Assembly (NCBI RefSeq): GCF_003851125.1
Contig: NZ_BGOW01000027.1
Coordinates: forward strand, 1-64,000
Length of the DNA: 64,000 bases
Origin: Sulfuriferula multivorans
GTDB taxonomy: Bacteria > Pseudomonadota > Gammaproteobacteria > Burkholderiales > Sulfuriferulaceae
Direction of reading: 5' to 3'
The notes under the pieces are model-generated. The model worked only from the letters and a program-made list of their open reading frames with translations, made no database searches and was not told where the DNA came from. Below, piece by piece: positions 47,179 through 55,041 of the stretch (positions are counted from its first letter, which is position 1; each line of letters starts with the position of its first letter). The translations under genes and the position numbers were made by a program.

Positions 47179-47306
47179 TATTTTTCCGATTTTTTCTGGA
47201 TGGTGTCCCCGACTTTTTCAACATCCTGGCCGAAGCCATGCATGGTATTGCAGGCGGAAAGGCCAAGAACGGAAAACAGGGTAACAATAAGAGCAAGGGT
47301 GCGCAT
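47178..47306 (-). CDS. entericidin-like small lipoprotein between leuC and leuD
   Basis: A 42-residue predicted lipoprotein. Signal [18 protein letters not shown] ends in the lipobox LSAC, giving lipidated Cys19. The mature part [20 protein letters not shown] has the entericidin A/B pattern (CNT..G.G.D....G..I). A GGAGTGA ribosome site precedes the ATG at 47304-47306, 18 bases after leuC. Entericidins are bacteriolytic or antidote lipoproteins in E. coli; the role in a leu operon is unknown. A similar protein is encoded at 56683-56841. Confidence 0.82.
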   Translation of the reverse strand: MRTLALIVTLFSVLGLSACNTMHGFGQDVEKVGDTIQKKSEK

Positions 47307-47323
47307 GATTTCACTCCTTCAAG

Positions 47324-48727
47324 TTAAAATTTACGGACATCGACAAAGTGTCCCGCCACGGCGGCGGCGGCAGCCATGGCCGGACTCACCAGATGGGTAC
47401 GCCCGCCCTGCCCCTGGCGGCCTTCGAAATTGCGGTTGGAGGTGGAGGCGCAGCGCTCGCCCGGCTCCAGCCGGTCGGCATTCATCGCCAGACACATCGA
47501 GCAGCCCGGATCGCGCCATTCAAAACCGGCTGCGAGAAATATCCGGTCCAGGCCCTCTTGTTCCGCCTGTTGTTTGACCAGGCCAGAACCGGGTACCACC
47601 ATCGCCAGCTTCACACTGGCGGCTTTTTGCCGGCCTTTCACCACTGCGGCGGCGGCGCGCAGGTCTTCGATGCGGGAATTGGTACAGGAACCGATGAACA
47701 CCTTGTCCACAGCGATTTTCTCGATCGGCGTATTGGCCGCAAGCCCCATATAGGCTAATGCGCGTTCCCAATCGCTGCGCTTTACTTCGGAGGGCGCATC
47801 CGCCGGGTCGGGCACGCGTCCGTCCACGCTGGTCACCATTTCAGGCGAAGTGCCCCAGGTCACTTGCGGGACGATGGCAGCGGCGTCCATGTGCACTTCC
47901 TGGTCGAACACCGCATCTGCATCCGACACCAGCGTGCGCCACCAGTCCACCGCCTGATCCCACTGCTTGCCCGTGGGTGCGTAAGGACGGCCTTTTACAT
48001 AGTCGATAGTCTTGTCGTCAACCGCCACCATGCCGGCGCGTGCACCCGCCTCGATAGCCATGTTGCACAAGGTCATGCGCCCTTCCATGGAGAGTCCGCA
48101 TATCGCCGAACCGGCGAACTCGATCGCGTAGCCGTTACCGCCGGCAGTGCCGATTTTTCCGATGATGGCGAGCGCCACGTCCTTGGCGGTCACGCCGTGT
48201 CCCAGTTCGCCTTCCACATTGACGCGCATGGCCCTGGATTTTTTGGTGACCAGGCACTGGGTGGCCAGCACGTGTTCCACTTCAGAAGTGCCGATACCGA
48301 ACGCCAGCGCACCGAATGCCCCATGGGTGCTGGTGTGGGAATCACCACATACCACGGTCATGCCAGGCAGGGTGAGCCCTTCTTCCGGGCCGATCACGTG
48401 CACGATGCCCTGACGCACGTCTTCCATTTTGAATTCGACAATGCCGAAGTCAGCGCAATTCTGATCCAGCGTTTCCACCTGCAGACGCGAAATCGGGTCG
48501 GCAATACCGCCGGCGCGGTTGGTGGTGGGCACGTTGTGGTCGGGTACCGCCACTGCCGCCGCAGGTCGCCGGGGTTTGCGCCCAGCCAGACGCAGGCCCT
48601 CGAATGCCTGCGGGCTGGTTACCTCATGCACCAGGTGACGGTCGATATAGAGCAGCGTGGCGCCGTCCGGCTCCTCGTGAACCAGATGGGACTGCCAAAG
48701 TTTGTCATAAAGGGTTTGCGCGCTCAT
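47324..48727 (-). CDS. leuC: 3-isopropylmalate dehydratase large subunit
   Basis: Large, 4Fe-4S-containing subunit of isopropylmalate isomerase. 467 residues. The cluster cysteines are in IGSCTNSR and the later [32 protein letters not shown] is the aconitase-family signature. I start at ATG 48725-48727 ([11 protein letters not shown]), four codons inside the longest frame. The gene heads the leuC-leuD-leuB-asd series. Confidence 0.96.
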   Translation of the reverse strand: MSAQTLYDKLWQSHLVHEEPDGATLLYIDRHLVHEVTSPQAFEGLRLAGRKPRRPAAAVAVPDHNVPTTNRAGGIADPISRLQVETLDQNCADFGIVEFKMEDVRQGIVHVIGPEEGLTLPGMTVVCGDSHTSTHGAFGALAFGIGTSEVEHVLATQCLVTKKSRAMRVNVEGELGHGVTAKDVALAIIGKIGTAGGNGYAIEFAGSAICGLSMEGRMTLCNMAIEAGARAGMVAVDDKTIDYVKGRPYAPTGKQWDQAVDWWRTLVSDADAVFDQEVHMDAAAIVPQVTWGTSPEMVTSVDGRVPDPADAPSEVKRSDWERALAYMGLAANTPIEKIAVDKVFIGSCTNSRIEDLRAAAAVVKGRQKAASVKLAMVVPGSGLVKQQAEQEGLDRIFLAAGFEWRDPGCSMCLAMNADRLEPGERCASTSNRNFEGRQGQGGRTHLVSPAMAAAAAVAGHFVDVRKF

Positions 48728-48790
48728 GGATGCAGCCACTCAATAGTTGAACCGAAAATTATACACAGGCTGTCGCAACCATGCACTGAA

Positions 48791-49936
48791 TCAGGCCTCC
48801 ATTGCCTTGAGTTTCCATGCCACCAGCCCGAATCCCAGCAAGGCGAATCCCGCTGCGATGGTAAACGTCCATTGCGCGCCGAGGCTGTCCCAGATGGCGC
48901 CGGCGTATAACCCGCCCAGCGTGCCACCCGCGCCGAACGCCAGGCTGCTGTAGATGCCCTGCCCGCGCGCCTGATGCCTGCCGCGGAAATAACGGTGGAT
49001 CAACGCCACCGCCGCTGCGTGGAATGCACCAAAAGTTGCCGCGTGCAGCACCTGGGCAAAAATCACCCAGCCGGGGTAGTCCACCGCCCAGCCGATGAGG
49101 AGGAAGCGCAACACTGCAATGGCAAAAGTCGCCAGCAGAATGCGCGCCATGGATACCCCCGGCAGCAGACGCGGCAGCCACATGAATACGGCGATTTCGC
49201 AAATGACCCCCAGCGCCCACAACCAGCCCACTGCGCTTTTCGTATAGCCATGCTCGACCAGATCAATGGAATAAAAGGTGTAATACGGGCCATGCGCCAC
49301 CGCCATCAGGAAACATGCGGCGATCAGCGCCATCACCTCGGGACGGCGAAGGATGTGCCACACTGGTTGGTGATCGGCCGCGTGCACTTCGATCGCCGCT
49401 TCCGGAATGCGCCGTGCCAGCAACGCAATACCGGCCATGAAGCCCAGTACCGCCCAGGGCAAATCGCTGATGGGCCGTACATCGAACCAGTAACCCAGCC
49501 CCAGCACTGCCACGATAAATCCCACTGACCCCCACAGGCGGATGCGACCGTAGCGATGGCTGTGCTCACCCAGGTGCGACAGCGTGGTGGCCTCCACCAG
49601 CGGCAGCGACGCGCTCCAGAAGAAACTCATGGTCGCCATCACCGCAAACAACCAGGCAAAGCTGGTGCCAAAAAATACGCCGAGATAGCACAACAGGCTC
49701 CCCAGCGCCGCGATTTGCACGATCATCACGCGCTTGCCGCTGCGATCCGCCATCCAGCCCCAGATATTCGGTGCGAAAATACGCATCACCTGCAACAGCG
49801 ACATCAGCACACCGATCTGGAACGCGCTGAACGCCAGCGACTCGAGGTAGATCGCCCAGAACGGTGACATCGCCCCGACAAAGGCAAAATAAAAAAAATA
49901 GAAACCGGACAGGCGCCAGTAGGGAAGATTTTGCAT
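48791..49936 (-). CDS. MFS transporter
   Basis: A 381-residue major-facilitator protein with about 12 hydrophobic helices, of the type often annotated MFS_1-like / HcaT-like. MADRSGKRVMIVQ is the loop 2-3 signature; GRIRLWGSVGFIVAVLGLGYWF and ALIHRYFRGRHQARGQGIYSSLAFGAGGTLGG are further family segments. ATG 49934-49936 begins MQNLPYWRLSGFYFFYF; in-frame codons further up add a non-conserved leader. It lies 63 bases before leuC in the same direction. Substrate unknown. Confidence 0.85.
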   Translation of the reverse strand: MQNLPYWRLSGFYFFYFAFVGAMSPFWAIYLESLAFSAFQIGVLMSLLQVMRIFAPNIWGWMADRSGKRVMIVQIAALGSLLCYLGVFFGTSFAWLFAVMATMSFFWSASLPLVEATTLSHLGEHSHRYGRIRLWGSVGFIVAVLGLGYWFDVRPISDLPWAVLGFMAGIALLARRIPEAAIEVHAADHQPVWHILRRPEVMALIAACFLMAVAHGPYYTFYSIDLVEHGYTKSAVGWLWALGVICEIAVFMWLPRLLPGVSMARILLATFAIAVLRFLLIGWAVDYPGWVIFAQVLHAATFGAFHAAAVALIHRYFRGRHQARGQGIYSSLAFGAGGTLGGLYAGAIWDSLGAQWTFTIAAGFALLGFGLVAWKLKAMEA

Positions 49937-50136
49937 CAGAAATTCAAACCGGGAAAAACGGGAAAATGGGAAAAAATCCGTCCCGCGATGAGTGATGAAG
50001 CACTCGCAACGGACACTGAACTCAGCGTGACGCAATGATCTACGGCGGCGTTAAAAGTCCCGTGTTGCTGGTGGCTGCGCGAGCACCAAATGTTTCCGCC
50101 AGAATTGCTCCAGTCCTGTTCTTCATTGCCTCAGGG

Positions 50137-50865
50137 TCAACCCACCGCCTTGTCCGCCAAATCGGCGAGCAAGCTGTCGTACTGTTTTTTTACAATGTCG
50201 TAACACTCGCAGGCCTGCGCTTCCAGCTTGTGCCTATCCAGAATTTCGATGCGACCCCGGGAATAGCTGATCAGACCGGCATCCTGCAGCCTGACTGCGG
50301 CTTCAGTAATGCTCTCTCTACGCACACCCAGCATGTTTGCAATCAATTCCTGCGTCATGCGTAATTCGTCCGTAGGCAGGCGATCAATATTCTGTAACAG
50401 CCAGCGACATAATTGCTGTTCCACCGAATGGCGACGGTTGCAGCCGGTGGTTTGCGACATCTGAACAATCAGTGTCTGAGTGTAGCGCATCAGCAAATGC
50501 TGCAAGCTTCCACAGTGGTCGAACTCCTCTTTCAGAATGCTGGATTTCATCCGGTAAGCATGGCCTGAATGCTGGATCGTGGCCTGCGTGAGCGAAGTCT
50601 GTCCACCCATGAAGATCGACACGCCCAGCACGCCTTCGTTTCCGACCACAGCGACCTCTGCCGAGGTGCCGTCTTCCATACTGCACAGCAAGGACGCAAT
50701 CAAGGTTGTCGGGAAATAACCATATTCCAGCGCTTCATCAAATTCATATAGCACCTCGGAGCGTTCCAGAGATACCAACTCAAGATGGGGTGCGATGTGC
50801 TCGAATTGATCGTCGGGCATTGCGCCAAGCAAGTGATTCTGTTTTGGATCGTGTATAGCTGACAT
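50137..50865 (-). CDS. Crp/Fnr-family transcription regulator
   Basis: A 242-residue regulator. The N-terminal cyclic-nucleotide-fold domain carries YGYFPTTLIASLL and VVGNEGVLGVSIFMGG; the C-terminal winged helix carries LRMTQELIANMLGVRRESITEAAVRLQDAGLI. There is no FNR-type Cys cluster, and I see no cAMP-binding Arg-Ser pair, so the signal is unknown. The recognition helix keeps the R-R-E that in Crp reads TGTGA-like half-sites. It is divergent from a lipoprotein gene across a dyad at 50911-50926 that is a plausible binding site. A close paralogue is encoded at 60407-61168. Confidence 0.9.
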   Translation of the reverse strand: MSAIHDPKQNHLLGAMPDDQFEHIAPHLELVSLERSEVLYEFDEALEYGYFPTTLIASLLCSMEDGTSAEVAVVGNEGVLGVSIFMGGQTSLTQATIQHSGHAYRMKSSILKEEFDHCGSLQHLLMRYTQTLIVQMSQTTGCNRRHSVEQQLCRWLLQNIDRLPTDELRMTQELIANMLGVRRESITEAAVRLQDAGLISYSRGRIEILDRHKLEAQACECYDIVKKQYDSLLADLADKAVG

Positions 50866-50910
50866 GGCCTGGCCCCAGATTTTGTGACACGAAAAGATTT
50901 GGCTCTTTAA

Positions 50911-50929
50911 TGTGCGACAGCGTACAGAC
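50911..50929. promoter_or_regulatory. candidate Crp/Fnr-type operator, copy 1
   Basis: TGTGCGACAGCGTACAGAC; its first 16 bases form an imperfect dyad TGTGCG-N4-CGTACA with Crp-like half-site spacing. The identical 19 bases recur at 56567-56585. It lies between the divergent regulator (start 50865) and the glycine-zipper lipoprotein (start 50978), 45-50 bases from each, where it could control both. Confidence 0.55.
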
Positions 50930-50977
50930 TGCTGTCGGCATTTCTCCTAATCTGCGAACTCGATCATAGGAGATTCC

Positions 50978-51463
50978 ATGAAAACATTCCACAAGGTGCT
51001 TGCGATTGCAGGCGTGAGCGTGATCTTGCTGGGTGGCTGCGCCAGCACCAATCCATATCCGGATACGCGCTCCAGTAATCCATACCCCGACAATCAATAC
51101 GGCAATGCTCCGCGTTACAGCAGCGCCTATGGGGTGGTCGATTCCATCAACACAGTGCGTACAGACAGTAACGGCAGCCCGATAGGCATCGGTACCATCA
51201 TTGGCGGTGTCGTGGGCGGCGTACTGGGCAACCAGGTCGGCGGTGGCACAGGCAGAACTGTGGCCACGGCGGCGGGCGCAGTCGGTGGTGCCATTGTGGG
51301 TCACCAAATCGAAAAGAACCGCAATGCTGCGAACGCCAATGCTTTTCAGATACGCGTACGTCTGGATAACGGGGCTTACGAAACCTTTACCCAGAATGAT
51401 ATAGGCGATATGCGTGTTGGGGATCGGGTTCGCATCGACAACAACCACGTCACGCGCTATTGA
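50978..51463 (+). CDS. glycine-zipper outer-membrane lipoprotein
   Basis: A 161-residue lipoprotein. The signal ends in VILLGGC (lipidated Cys21). A Pro/Tyr/Asn-rich stretch with two NPYPD repeats follows, then a glycine-zipper 2TM segment at about 70-108 (IGTIIGGVVGGVLGNQVGGGTGRTVATAAGAVGGAIVGHQIEK) and a small beta domain (FQIRVRLDNGAYETFTQNDIGDMRVGDRVRIDNN). This is the SlyB/PcP family layout linked to envelope stress. ATAGGAG precedes the ATG. First gene of the envelope-stress region. Confidence 0.88.
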   Translation: MKTFHKVLAIAGVSVILLGGCASTNPYPDTRSSNPYPDNQYGNAPRYSSAYGVVDSINTVRTDSNGSPIGIGTIIGGVVGGVLGNQVGGGTGRTVATAAGAVGGAIVGHQIEKNRNAANANAFQIRVRLDNGAYETFTQNDIGDMRVGDRVRIDNNHVTRY

Positions 51464-51554
51464 TATCACGCGGTTTTGCCCTTGCATCCGTACCAGAGTG
51501 CATCAATTCTCGCCGGGTAATCCCGCCTGTCGAATTCACTGCAAAGGAGAAAAC

Positions 51555-51770
51555 ATGAACTGGGACATCGTTCAAGGAAACTGGAAACAATTCAAAGGTA
51601 ATGTCAAACAACAGTGGGGCAAGCTTACGGATGATCACCTGGATCAAATCGCCGGCAAACGCGACCAACTGGTGGGCAAGATCCAGGAAGCTTATGGCGT
51701 CAACAAGGATGAGGCTGAAAAGCAGATCAAGGAATTCGAAGAGCGCAACAAGGACTTCCGCGCCCATTGA
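51555..51770 (+). CDS. CsbD-family stress protein
   Basis: A 71-residue CsbD-like protein, a small, highly charged family induced by stress in many bacteria; molecular role unknown. The pattern MNWDIVQGNWKQFKGNVKQQ, WGKLTDDHLDQIAGKRDQLVGKIQEAYG is the full family domain. AAAGGAG precedes the ATG at 51555. A weak dyad-like segment (CGTACCAGAGTGCATC) lies at 51489-51504. Confidence 0.92.
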   Translation: MNWDIVQGNWKQFKGNVKQQWGKLTDDHLDQIAGKRDQLVGKIQEAYGVNKDEAEKQIKEFEERNKDFRAH

Positions 51771-51845
51771 GGCGTACCCGAAACCACATCGACCACCCGG
51801 TTCGGGTTTATGAAATCAGAACCGCCAGATAACCGAAGGAGAAAA

Positions 51846-52034
51846 ATGATGGGATTTGACCAAAAAGGATCCACCGTTTTTTGTGTTCAACATGGTAAAT
51901 CCGGGCAGTGGGAAGTAAGCGAAGAAGGTTTTGACAAGCCGCTTGCATCCTTCGACAGCCCTGAAGATGCCAAGAAATATGCCAATGACCTGGCCAAAAC
52001 CAAGGAAGGTTCTGGCGTCAAAGTAATCGACTGA
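51846..52034 (+). CDS. DUF2188-like small protein
   Basis: A 62-residue protein: GSTVFCVQHGKSGQWEVSEEG, then FDSPEDAKKYANDLAKTKEG and VKVID. The aromatic pattern (V..GKSGQWEV..EG...PLASFDSPEDA..YA..LA) matches DUF2188, a small alpha/beta domain of unknown function. The start at 51846 has AAGGAG six bases upstream; a second ATG follows directly. It stands between the csbD gene and the CX10C-repeat gene, each with its own ribosome site. Confidence 0.78.
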   Translation: MMGFDQKGSTVFCVQHGKSGQWEVSEEGFDKPLASFDSPEDAKKYANDLAKTKEGSGVKVID

Positions 52035-52061
52035 CTCACTTGATTCTCAAAAGGAAATATC

Positions 52062-52673
52062 ATGAAAAAAACCACTCTTACCGCACTTACCGCAGCCATT
52101 CTGTTGGCTTTCAGCGCTGGGGCCATGGCTGAGACCATGTCCAAAAGCGATTACAAGGCGAGCAAAAACAGCATCAGTTCCGAATACAAGGCCGCCAAGG
52201 AAAAATGCGATTCATTGTCAGGAAATGCCAACGACGTTTGCGAGGCCGAGGCCAAGGGCAACGAAAATGTCGCCAAGGCTGAACTGGAAGCGAAATACAA
52301 ACCCAGCGAGAAGACGCGTTACAAGGCTTTGATGGCGAAAGCAGAGGCCGCATACAAAGTGGGCAAGGAACGCTGCGACGACAAATCGGGCAATGCCAAA
52401 GATGTTTGCGTGAAAGAAGCCAAGGCCGCTTTTGTGCATGCGAAAGCCGATGCTAAAGTCCAGATGAAGAGCCTGCAGGCAGATGAAAAGGCCAGCAATA
52501 CATCCGCAGAAGCCAACATGAAAGCCAAGGAAAAAACCTCCGACGCGCAGCATGACGCTGCAAAGGACAAGCGTTCGGCAGATTTCGCTGTGGCCAAGGA
52601 AAAATGCGAGACCTATTCCGGTGCGGCCAAAGACCGTTGCATCAATCAGGCGAAAGCACAGTTCGGGATGTAA
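52062..52673 (+). CDS. exported Lys/Ala-rich protein with three CX10C repeats
   Basis: A 203-residue exported protein; the signal peptide ends at AMAE. The mature chain is mostly charged helix with three repeats of the form K-E-(K/R)-C-(D/E)-x3-G-x-A-x-D-x-C: Cys49/60, Cys105/116 and Cys182/193. Six Cys in an exported protein with constant spacing suggest three local disulfides pinning helical hairpins. No enzyme motif is visible. I recognise this only as a hypothetical protein type of betaproteobacteria. AAAGGAAATATC precedes the ATG. Confidence 0.82.
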   Translation: MKKTTLTALTAAILLAFSAGAMAETMSKSDYKASKNSISSEYKAAKEKCDSLSGNANDVCEAEAKGNENVAKAELEAKYKPSEKTRYKALMAKAEAAYKVGKERCDDKSGNAKDVCVKEAKAAFVHAKADAKVQMKSLQADEKASNTSAEANMKAKEKTSDAQHDAAKDKRSADFAVAKEKCETYSGAAKDRCINQAKAQFGM

Positions 52674-52800
52674 TTGGACATCTGAAACTGCTACAACCCA
52701 TTATCCGGAAATGGTGTTCAATTTTAATGAATATTCCGGCACCGGATAAGGGTCATAGACCAGCATAAACTGATTACAAATTTTAAAGAGGGGTTTTGTC

Positions 52801-52950
52801 ATGCTATATACCATCGCCGTTATTTTAATCATTCTCTGGTTGCTGGGCATGGTCACCTCATACACCTTGGGGGGATTCATTCACATTCTTCTGGTCATTG
52901 CGATAGTGGTTATCCTGCTCCGCGTGATCAGCGGCCGGCCCCCGGTATGA
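52801..52950 (+). CDS. Lmo0937-family small membrane protein
   Basis: A 49-residue peptide with two hydrophobic helices: LYTIAVILIILWLLGMVTSY, then a turn TLGGF and IHILLVIAIVVILLRVISG. The pattern LWLLG....T.GG.IHILLVIAI....L.R is that of Lmo0937-like proteins, small membrane proteins often near stress genes. AAAGAGGGG precedes the ATG at 52801. Function unknown. Confidence 0.85.
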   Translation: MLYTIAVILIILWLLGMVTSYTLGGFIHILLVIAIVVILLRVISGRPPV

Positions 52951-53096
52951 ACCGCGCGTGGTGATCGTTTCATGTATGGACACCCAGCTTGCGTCATGGC
53001 TGCCACGGCGATTTCGCCACGTTTAGCCAGGGCGGTTATGGTTGGGTTTCCCATACATGGCTCCGCGTTGAACAGAAAATCAAAGAGAGCAATAGA

Positions 53097-53744
53097 ATGA
53101 CTTTCGCACGCAATCCTGCGGTAGAAATCGGACTGCTCCTGCTCCTGGCAGGGCAAGCAGGCGTGAGCCATGCCGACGTCAAGGCGGGTGAAGCGATCGC
53201 AAAAAGCGGGACCGGGAATATTTCCGCCTGCATGCTGTGTCACGGCCTTAACGGGGAAGGTCGGCCGCCTGCTGGATTTCCGCGTTTGGCAGGGCAGAAT
53301 CGGGACTACCTGGTCAAGCAATTAAAGGATTTCAAGGCAAAATTGCGTACCAATCCTTTGATGCGACCCATCGCCAGTGCATTGAACACTGCCCAGATGA
53401 ACGACGTCGCGGATTATTACGCCAGTTTGCCGCCCTGGAAACCAGGCACCGGCCCTGCCCAAAATACAGCGCAAACGCCCCGTGGCGCGCAACTGGCGCA
53501 GCACGGCAACTGGGACAAAGGCATGCCTGCCTGTTTTGCCTGTCACGGTGCAAATGGCGCCGGGATCCCGCCGCACTTCCCGAGTATTGCCGGGCAAAAT
53601 GCCGTTTACATAAGCAATCAGCTTAATGCCTGGAAAGCCGGAACGCGTATCAATGATCCTGAAGGATTGATGAAGGCTGTTGCAGACAAACTGAGCCCCG
53701 AGGATATCAGTGCTGTCAGCGCCTATCTTGCGAATCCGAAATGA
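53097..53744 (+). CDS. dihaem cytochrome c4-like protein, TsdB-like
   Basis: A 215-residue exported cytochrome. Signal peptide (EIGLLLLLAGQAGVSHA), then two class I cytochrome c domains with haem motifs CMLCH (45-49) and CFACH (146-150); each is followed by the G.GRP..FP.LAGQ / G.IPPHFPSIAGQ pattern of cytochrome c4. It would carry electrons in the periplasm. It precedes a TsdA-like gene by 22 bases, the tsdB-tsdA order known from thiosulfate oxidisers. The start ATG 53097 follows AAAGAGAG. Confidence 0.88.
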   Translation: MTFARNPAVEIGLLLLLAGQAGVSHADVKAGEAIAKSGTGNISACMLCHGLNGEGRPPAGFPRLAGQNRDYLVKQLKDFKAKLRTNPLMRPIASALNTAQMNDVADYYASLPPWKPGTGPAQNTAQTPRGAQLAQHGNWDKGMPACFACHGANGAGIPPHFPSIAGQNAVYISNQLNAWKAGTRINDPEGLMKAVADKLSPEDISAVSAYLANPK

Positions 53745-53766
53745 TGAGAGTTGATGGAGACACGCC

Positions 53767-54705
53767 ATGAATCGATTGCTTGATCGACTGACGCAAAATG
53801 GCAAATTTCATCCCATGTGGATCGTGCTGGCCGTCACCGGGGTATTGATTGTTGCATCCATAGTCTTTATTCCCGCGCGTTATGAAGGTTCCAAGGAACC
53901 CAAACAAAAAATAGCCGTTGCCGACCATGCAGCCGCAGAAACCCTGCCCGAGCCGGATGCGGGACAGCACGAATCAAAACCGGAGCCGGCAGTTATCCAA
54001 ACGACACATTTCACGCCCCCGGCAGAGCGCGATATGCCCACCGGCGAAATGGGCGACATGATCAAACTGGGCAGAAATATTTTTGTACATACTCAAGTGT
54101 ATGCAAAAAATCTGGTCGGCAATGGTTTGAATTGCGTGAATTGCCACCTGGATGCAGGTCGCAAAGCTGACTCGGCGCCATTATGGGGTGCGTATGTAAT
54201 GTTTCCTGCTTACCGGAGCAAGAATCACAAAGTAAACAGCTTTGAAGATCGTTTAGCGGGGTGCTTCCGATTCAGCCTGAATGGCACGCCACCCGCTTAT
54301 AACAGCAAGGAAATGCTGGCCTTGACCAGTTACAGCTACTGGCTGGCGACAGGCGCTCCTACCGGTAAAGAACTCGCTGGCCGTGGTTATCCAAAGCTGG
54401 ACAAACCTCCACGGCAGCCTGATGCGCAACGCGGCGCTGCGGTATTCGAGAAAAACTGCGCAATTTGTCATGGCGCAGATGGACTGGGTACGAAAGTAAA
54501 CGCACAATATGCGTTCCCGCCGCTCTGGGGAAAAGATTCCTTTAATGCGGGCGCAGGTATGCATTCAGTAAAAAATGCAGCTGCCTTTATCAAGGCCAAC
54601 ATGCCGCTCGGCAAAGGCAACTCGCTCTCGGTACAAGAGGCCTGGGACGTTGCACAGTTCGTGGATAGCCACGACAGGCCGCCAGACCCTAGAGTAAAAA
54701 AATAA
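53767..54705 (+). CDS. TsdA-like dihaem cytochrome (thiosulfate dehydrogenase family)
   Basis: A 312-residue membrane-anchored cytochrome. One N-terminal helix (MWIVLAVTGVLIVASIVFI) and a Pro/Glu-rich linker precede two haem domains. Haem 1 is CVNCH (123-127); haem 2 is CAICH (231-235) with a likely Met ligand in ANMPLG. Between them, FPAYRSKNHKVNSFEDRLAGCFRFSLNG contains Cys166, in the place of the unusual Cys haem ligand of TsdA. TsdA joins two thiosulfates into tetrathionate, or works in reverse. The match in motif order and the TsdB-like neighbour support the call; substrate is not proven. Confidence 0.78.
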   Translation: MNRLLDRLTQNGKFHPMWIVLAVTGVLIVASIVFIPARYEGSKEPKQKIAVADHAAAETLPEPDAGQHESKPEPAVIQTTHFTPPAERDMPTGEMGDMIKLGRNIFVHTQVYAKNLVGNGLNCVNCHLDAGRKADSAPLWGAYVMFPAYRSKNHKVNSFEDRLAGCFRFSLNGTPPAYNSKEMLALTSYSYWLATGAPTGKELAGRGYPKLDKPPRQPDAQRGAAVFEKNCAICHGADGLGTKVNAQYAFPPLWGKDSFNAGAGMHSVKNAAAFIKANMPLGKGNSLSVQEAWDVAQFVDSHDRPPDPRVKK

Positions 54706-54748
54706 GGCAGTTCATTCTGCCTGCAGGAAAATCATAGGTGAATGCGGC

Positions 54749-54958
54749 ATGCCTAACCCCTTACCAGAGACGGTAACACTCCAGATTAGACGGCCAGTCT
54801 GCCCGGCGTGTGGAGGTGCGTTGGCACGCATACACCGTAGACTTATCGACCGTTTAATCAGCATGGTGGTCTTGCGTCATCGATATCGTTGTCTCGCATT
54901 GGGCTGCGGCTGGATTGGAAATCTTCCGCCAGTGAAAAAGTACATCATGCAACAGTAA
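54749..54958 (+). CDS. small zinc-ribbon-like protein
   Basis: A 69-residue basic protein with four Cys: CPAC at 18-21 and CLALGC at 48-53, the spacing of a zinc ribbon, and many Arg between them (ARIHRRLIDRLISMVVLRHRYR). Such a protein could bind nucleic acid or another protein; no family name can be given. An in-frame GTG 11 bases earlier is an alternative start. It lies alone between tsdA and the broken phospholipase D gene. Confidence 0.55.
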   Translation: MPNPLPETVTLQIRRPVCPACGGALARIHRRLIDRLISMVVLRHRYRCLALGCGWIGNLPPVKKYIMQQ

Positions 54959-55041
54959 GCATTCTGTTTGCTTCTTACCTCTTCCCAGTGCTTAAAGGCA
55001 AGCCCCGAACATGAATAGGGATCAAAATTTGCACTTGAAGA

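Noticed and set aside
47864-48910. A 348-codon plus-strand frame
   Set aside because: Antisense to leuC; no ribosome site or domain.
51489-51504. CGTACCAGAGTGCATC upstream of csbD as a fifth Crp/Fnr-type site
   Set aside because: The spacing fits but the half-sites deviate at several conserved positions and the GTGCG core is absent on the left, so it is not counted.
52971-53059. Inverted repeat CATGTATGG / CCATACATG upstream of the TsdB-like gene
   Set aside because: Only 9-base arms with a 71-base loop and no resemblance to the GTGCG-N4-CG sites; can occur by chance.
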